DNA from: Phalacrocorax aristotelis
Lineage: Eukaryota > Chordata > Aves > Suliformes > Phalacrocoracidae
Assembly (NCBI RefSeq): GCF_949628215.1
Contig: NC_134277.1
Location: 111,989,463-112,053,462, forward strand
Reading direction: 5' to 3'
DNA length: 64,000 bases
The translations under genes and the position numbers were made by a program. The notes below the pieces were generated by a model. It was not told the origin of the DNA. It did no database searches and saw only the letters and a list, made by a program, of their open reading frames with translations. This document shows, in pieces, positions 62,430 through 64,000 of the stretch. Every line of letters starts with the position of its first letter. Position 1 is the stretch's first letter.

Positions 62430-62754
62430 TTTGTTCCAGTATTTAAAGGGTGGTTACAAAGAAGATGGAGACTCGCTTTTTACAATGAGTCACATGGAAA
62501 AGACACGGAGTAATGGGTACAAGTTACTCCTGGGGAGACTCCTATTGGACACAAGAGGAAAATTTTTCACAATGAGAACAATCAGCCATTGGAATAATCT
62601 CCCCAGAAAAGTGGTGGATCCCCTGGCATTGGCCACTTTTAATATTCATCTGGACAGGGTGCTGGGCCATCTTGTCTAGACTGTACTTTTCCCAAGAAAA
62701 GTTGGACCAGAAATCCTTGAGGTCCCTTCCAACCTTGTATTCTATGATTCTGTG
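62430..62754 (+). mobile_element. CR1 LINE remnant, plus strand
   Basis: About 325 bp of a plus-strand CR1 copy, antisense to MTCL1. It begins in the C-terminal part of the ORF2 protein. The frame 62392-62679 reads through family words such as GRLLLDTRGKFF, HWNNLPRKVVDP and FNIHLDRVLGH. It ends with the 3' UTR block GGTCCCTTCCAACC and the tail TTCTATGATTCTGTG. The body is diverged from the other copies and belongs to a different CR1 type from the minus-strand copies. The upstream end is approximate. Confidence 0.88.
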
Positions 62755-64000
62755 TTTTAGCTATTCTGTGGTCTGCACCCCCTGGCTTGCCCTTGCAAGT
62801 TCCTCCTGGGTTTACAAAGCAGCTGTGACACTAAATAATTGTGTATTTCACGAGTGTCATTACAGAGCTGAGATCAGCCAAAATAGTAAGGGACTAATGA
62901 AGTAAAGTCTATACAGTTTCCTTACACCTAAGCCTGACAGGGAACTATTTGGGACTTGTTCTTTGTCATATACGTAAGTCATCTTTCAAGGACCTTTGAT
63001 GCCCCTGTAGACTTTTCATCTTGCAACAGGAGCTCTCAGGAGAGGCTACTGGAGTGTCTAGGGTAAATCCAACCAGGCTGGAGTGCAGACTCAACCTTAA
63101 AACTCTGCTGCCTCCTGGAAAATAATGCCATATGCAGCAGGAGCTACAGCTAGCATACCAAGTTGCAAAGACATGCCAATGCCTGCAATAAATATTTTAA
63201 CTGGCATGAAGCGTGAAAATGCTAAAATAAATCTATAAAGCAAACAAATACTCAGATGTAATACATACAGTTTGCATGATTATCCTATACAACAAATTCC
63301 TTCTTCCATTTTTTTGAATATAAAGAAAAATAGCAAAATGTTGAACCTCAACAAGACTCATGCCCACTCTCCCCATAAACCACTGAGTTCTTCACAACCA
63401 CCAGGAAAATTCTCAGCCTTTCAGTTAGTAAACAAGAAAGGCAGTGATGCCTAGGCCATGCTGCCTGTGGCGGGCAGGAAAGCTGAGTGAGGCAGTGGGG
63501 AGAAAGAATGTGCTCCAGACGAGCATTACCGCAAGTATGCAGGGCTGCCATTAGAGTGCCTTGCCCAGGCTGCCAAAATTCAGGAAGTCATCCTATGTTG
63601 GACCATGGGCTCACTCAGACCACAGCCCTGGCTCTTGCCCCATTTGAGAGTACAGGAAGCCTATAAGTACAAACATGAGTTCAAAACCAAGGCAATTATA
63701 CAGTGATACACCTTCAGAATAATTTCCTAGTGTTCAGTTATTTGGGATCTAAAACCTTCTCTAGACAGAGGTGGTGTCTTTAGACTCAGAAACAGTTCTT
63801 GGTGCCTGTGGAAGGCAGAACAATGCTCCTGGCAAGGAGAGAGTCCTTATGCCTCTGTTTTGATGAAACAGCTCAAATCATGGGGGAAAGGCCCATTGGT
63901 GGCTCCTTATCATGGAAGTCTAGATGTGACTTTCCTAAACCTGCTAACTGCTAAGGGTGGCCAGAGAGGCCTCTCCACATGCATCACAGCTTATATTCCT

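Larger units (their letters stand above)
42150..64000 (-). other. MTCL1: MTCL1 gene, 3' portion (gene span within window)
   Basis: This is the span of the part of MTCL1 present here, from the likely poly(A) site to the right edge. Five coding exons (60246-60500, 55816-56121, 52965-52996, 50013-51573, 43179-43388) have GT/AG boundaries and join in one frame to about 787 codons ending in TGA. The joined protein matches the C-terminal part of vertebrate MTCL1 as I remember it, including [26 protein letters not shown] and [16 protein letters not shown]1 is a cytoplasmic protein that crosslinks and stabilises microtubules, mainly non-centrosomal bundles in polarised epithelia and neurons. Its central coiled coil dimerises and binds the polarity kinase MARK2/PAR-1b. 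The human protein is about 1,900 residues, so roughly 40% is present and the amino-terminal exons lie beyond 64000. The paralogue MTCL2/SOGA1 is the main alternative, but the C-terminal wording fits MTCL1 better. Confidence 0.93.
60501..64000 (-). other. MTCL1: MTCL1 upstream intron (partial)
   Basis: This is intron sequence 5' of the exon at 60246-60500, running off the window. I looked for further coiled-coil exons on the minus strand and found none that I could support. Two CR1 remnants in opposite orientation (about 61190-61385 and 62430-62754) lie inside it. The remaining sequence is unremarkable. Confidence 0.7.

Overview
The window looks like bird (at least sauropsid) nuclear DNA. The interspersed repeats I can recognise are CR1-type LINEs with the avian 3' tail of repeated ATTCTRTG octamers. 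There are no mammalian SINEs, the introns are short to moderate, and the protein parts read clearly as vertebrate. I cannot name the species.

Only one gene can be supported, and it fills the right third on the minus strand. It is the 3' portion of MTCL1 (microtubule crosslinking factor 1, also called SOGA2/CCDC165/KIAA0802). Five coding exons, read right to left, join in one frame with good splice signals: 60246-60500, 55816-56121, a 32-nt microexon at 52965-52996, the large exon 50013-51573, and a terminal coding exon 43179-43388. A roughly 1 kb 3' UTR ends at a poly(A) signal near 42171. Together they encode about 787 C-terminal residues: the end of the coiled coil, serine-rich linkers, a cluster of three TQT-like motifs, a Lys/Arg-rich segment expected to bind microtubules, and a conserved C-terminal helix. 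The 5' exons lie beyond position 64000.

The left two thirds (1 to about 42150) appears to be intergenic DNA downstream of MTCL1, with no gene I can support. It holds two minus-strand CR1 copies (15703-16243 and the 1.6 kb 19184-20775, whose reverse transcriptase is broken by frame changes) and a degraded old DNA-transposon/MITE-like element near 12110-12425. It also holds an uninterrupted 333-nt purine tract around a (GAAGA)n array at 14356-14688, an (AGAT)15 microsatellite at 35921-35980, and a few CA runs. Two further CR1 remnants (about 61190-61385 and 62430-62754) lie in the upstream MTCL1 intron.

I found no tRNA, rRNA, CRISPR, phage, plasmid or bacterial-type operon, and no clear new multigene system. 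The items most worth a second look are the TQT cluster and divergent C-terminus of MTCL1, a possible alternative 3' end just after its large exon, the 333-nt purine tract, a 14-bp perfect inverted repeat at 37723-37797, and a 159-codon antisense open frame in an MTCL1 intron. Family matches rest on my memory of the proteins and repeats, with no database search.
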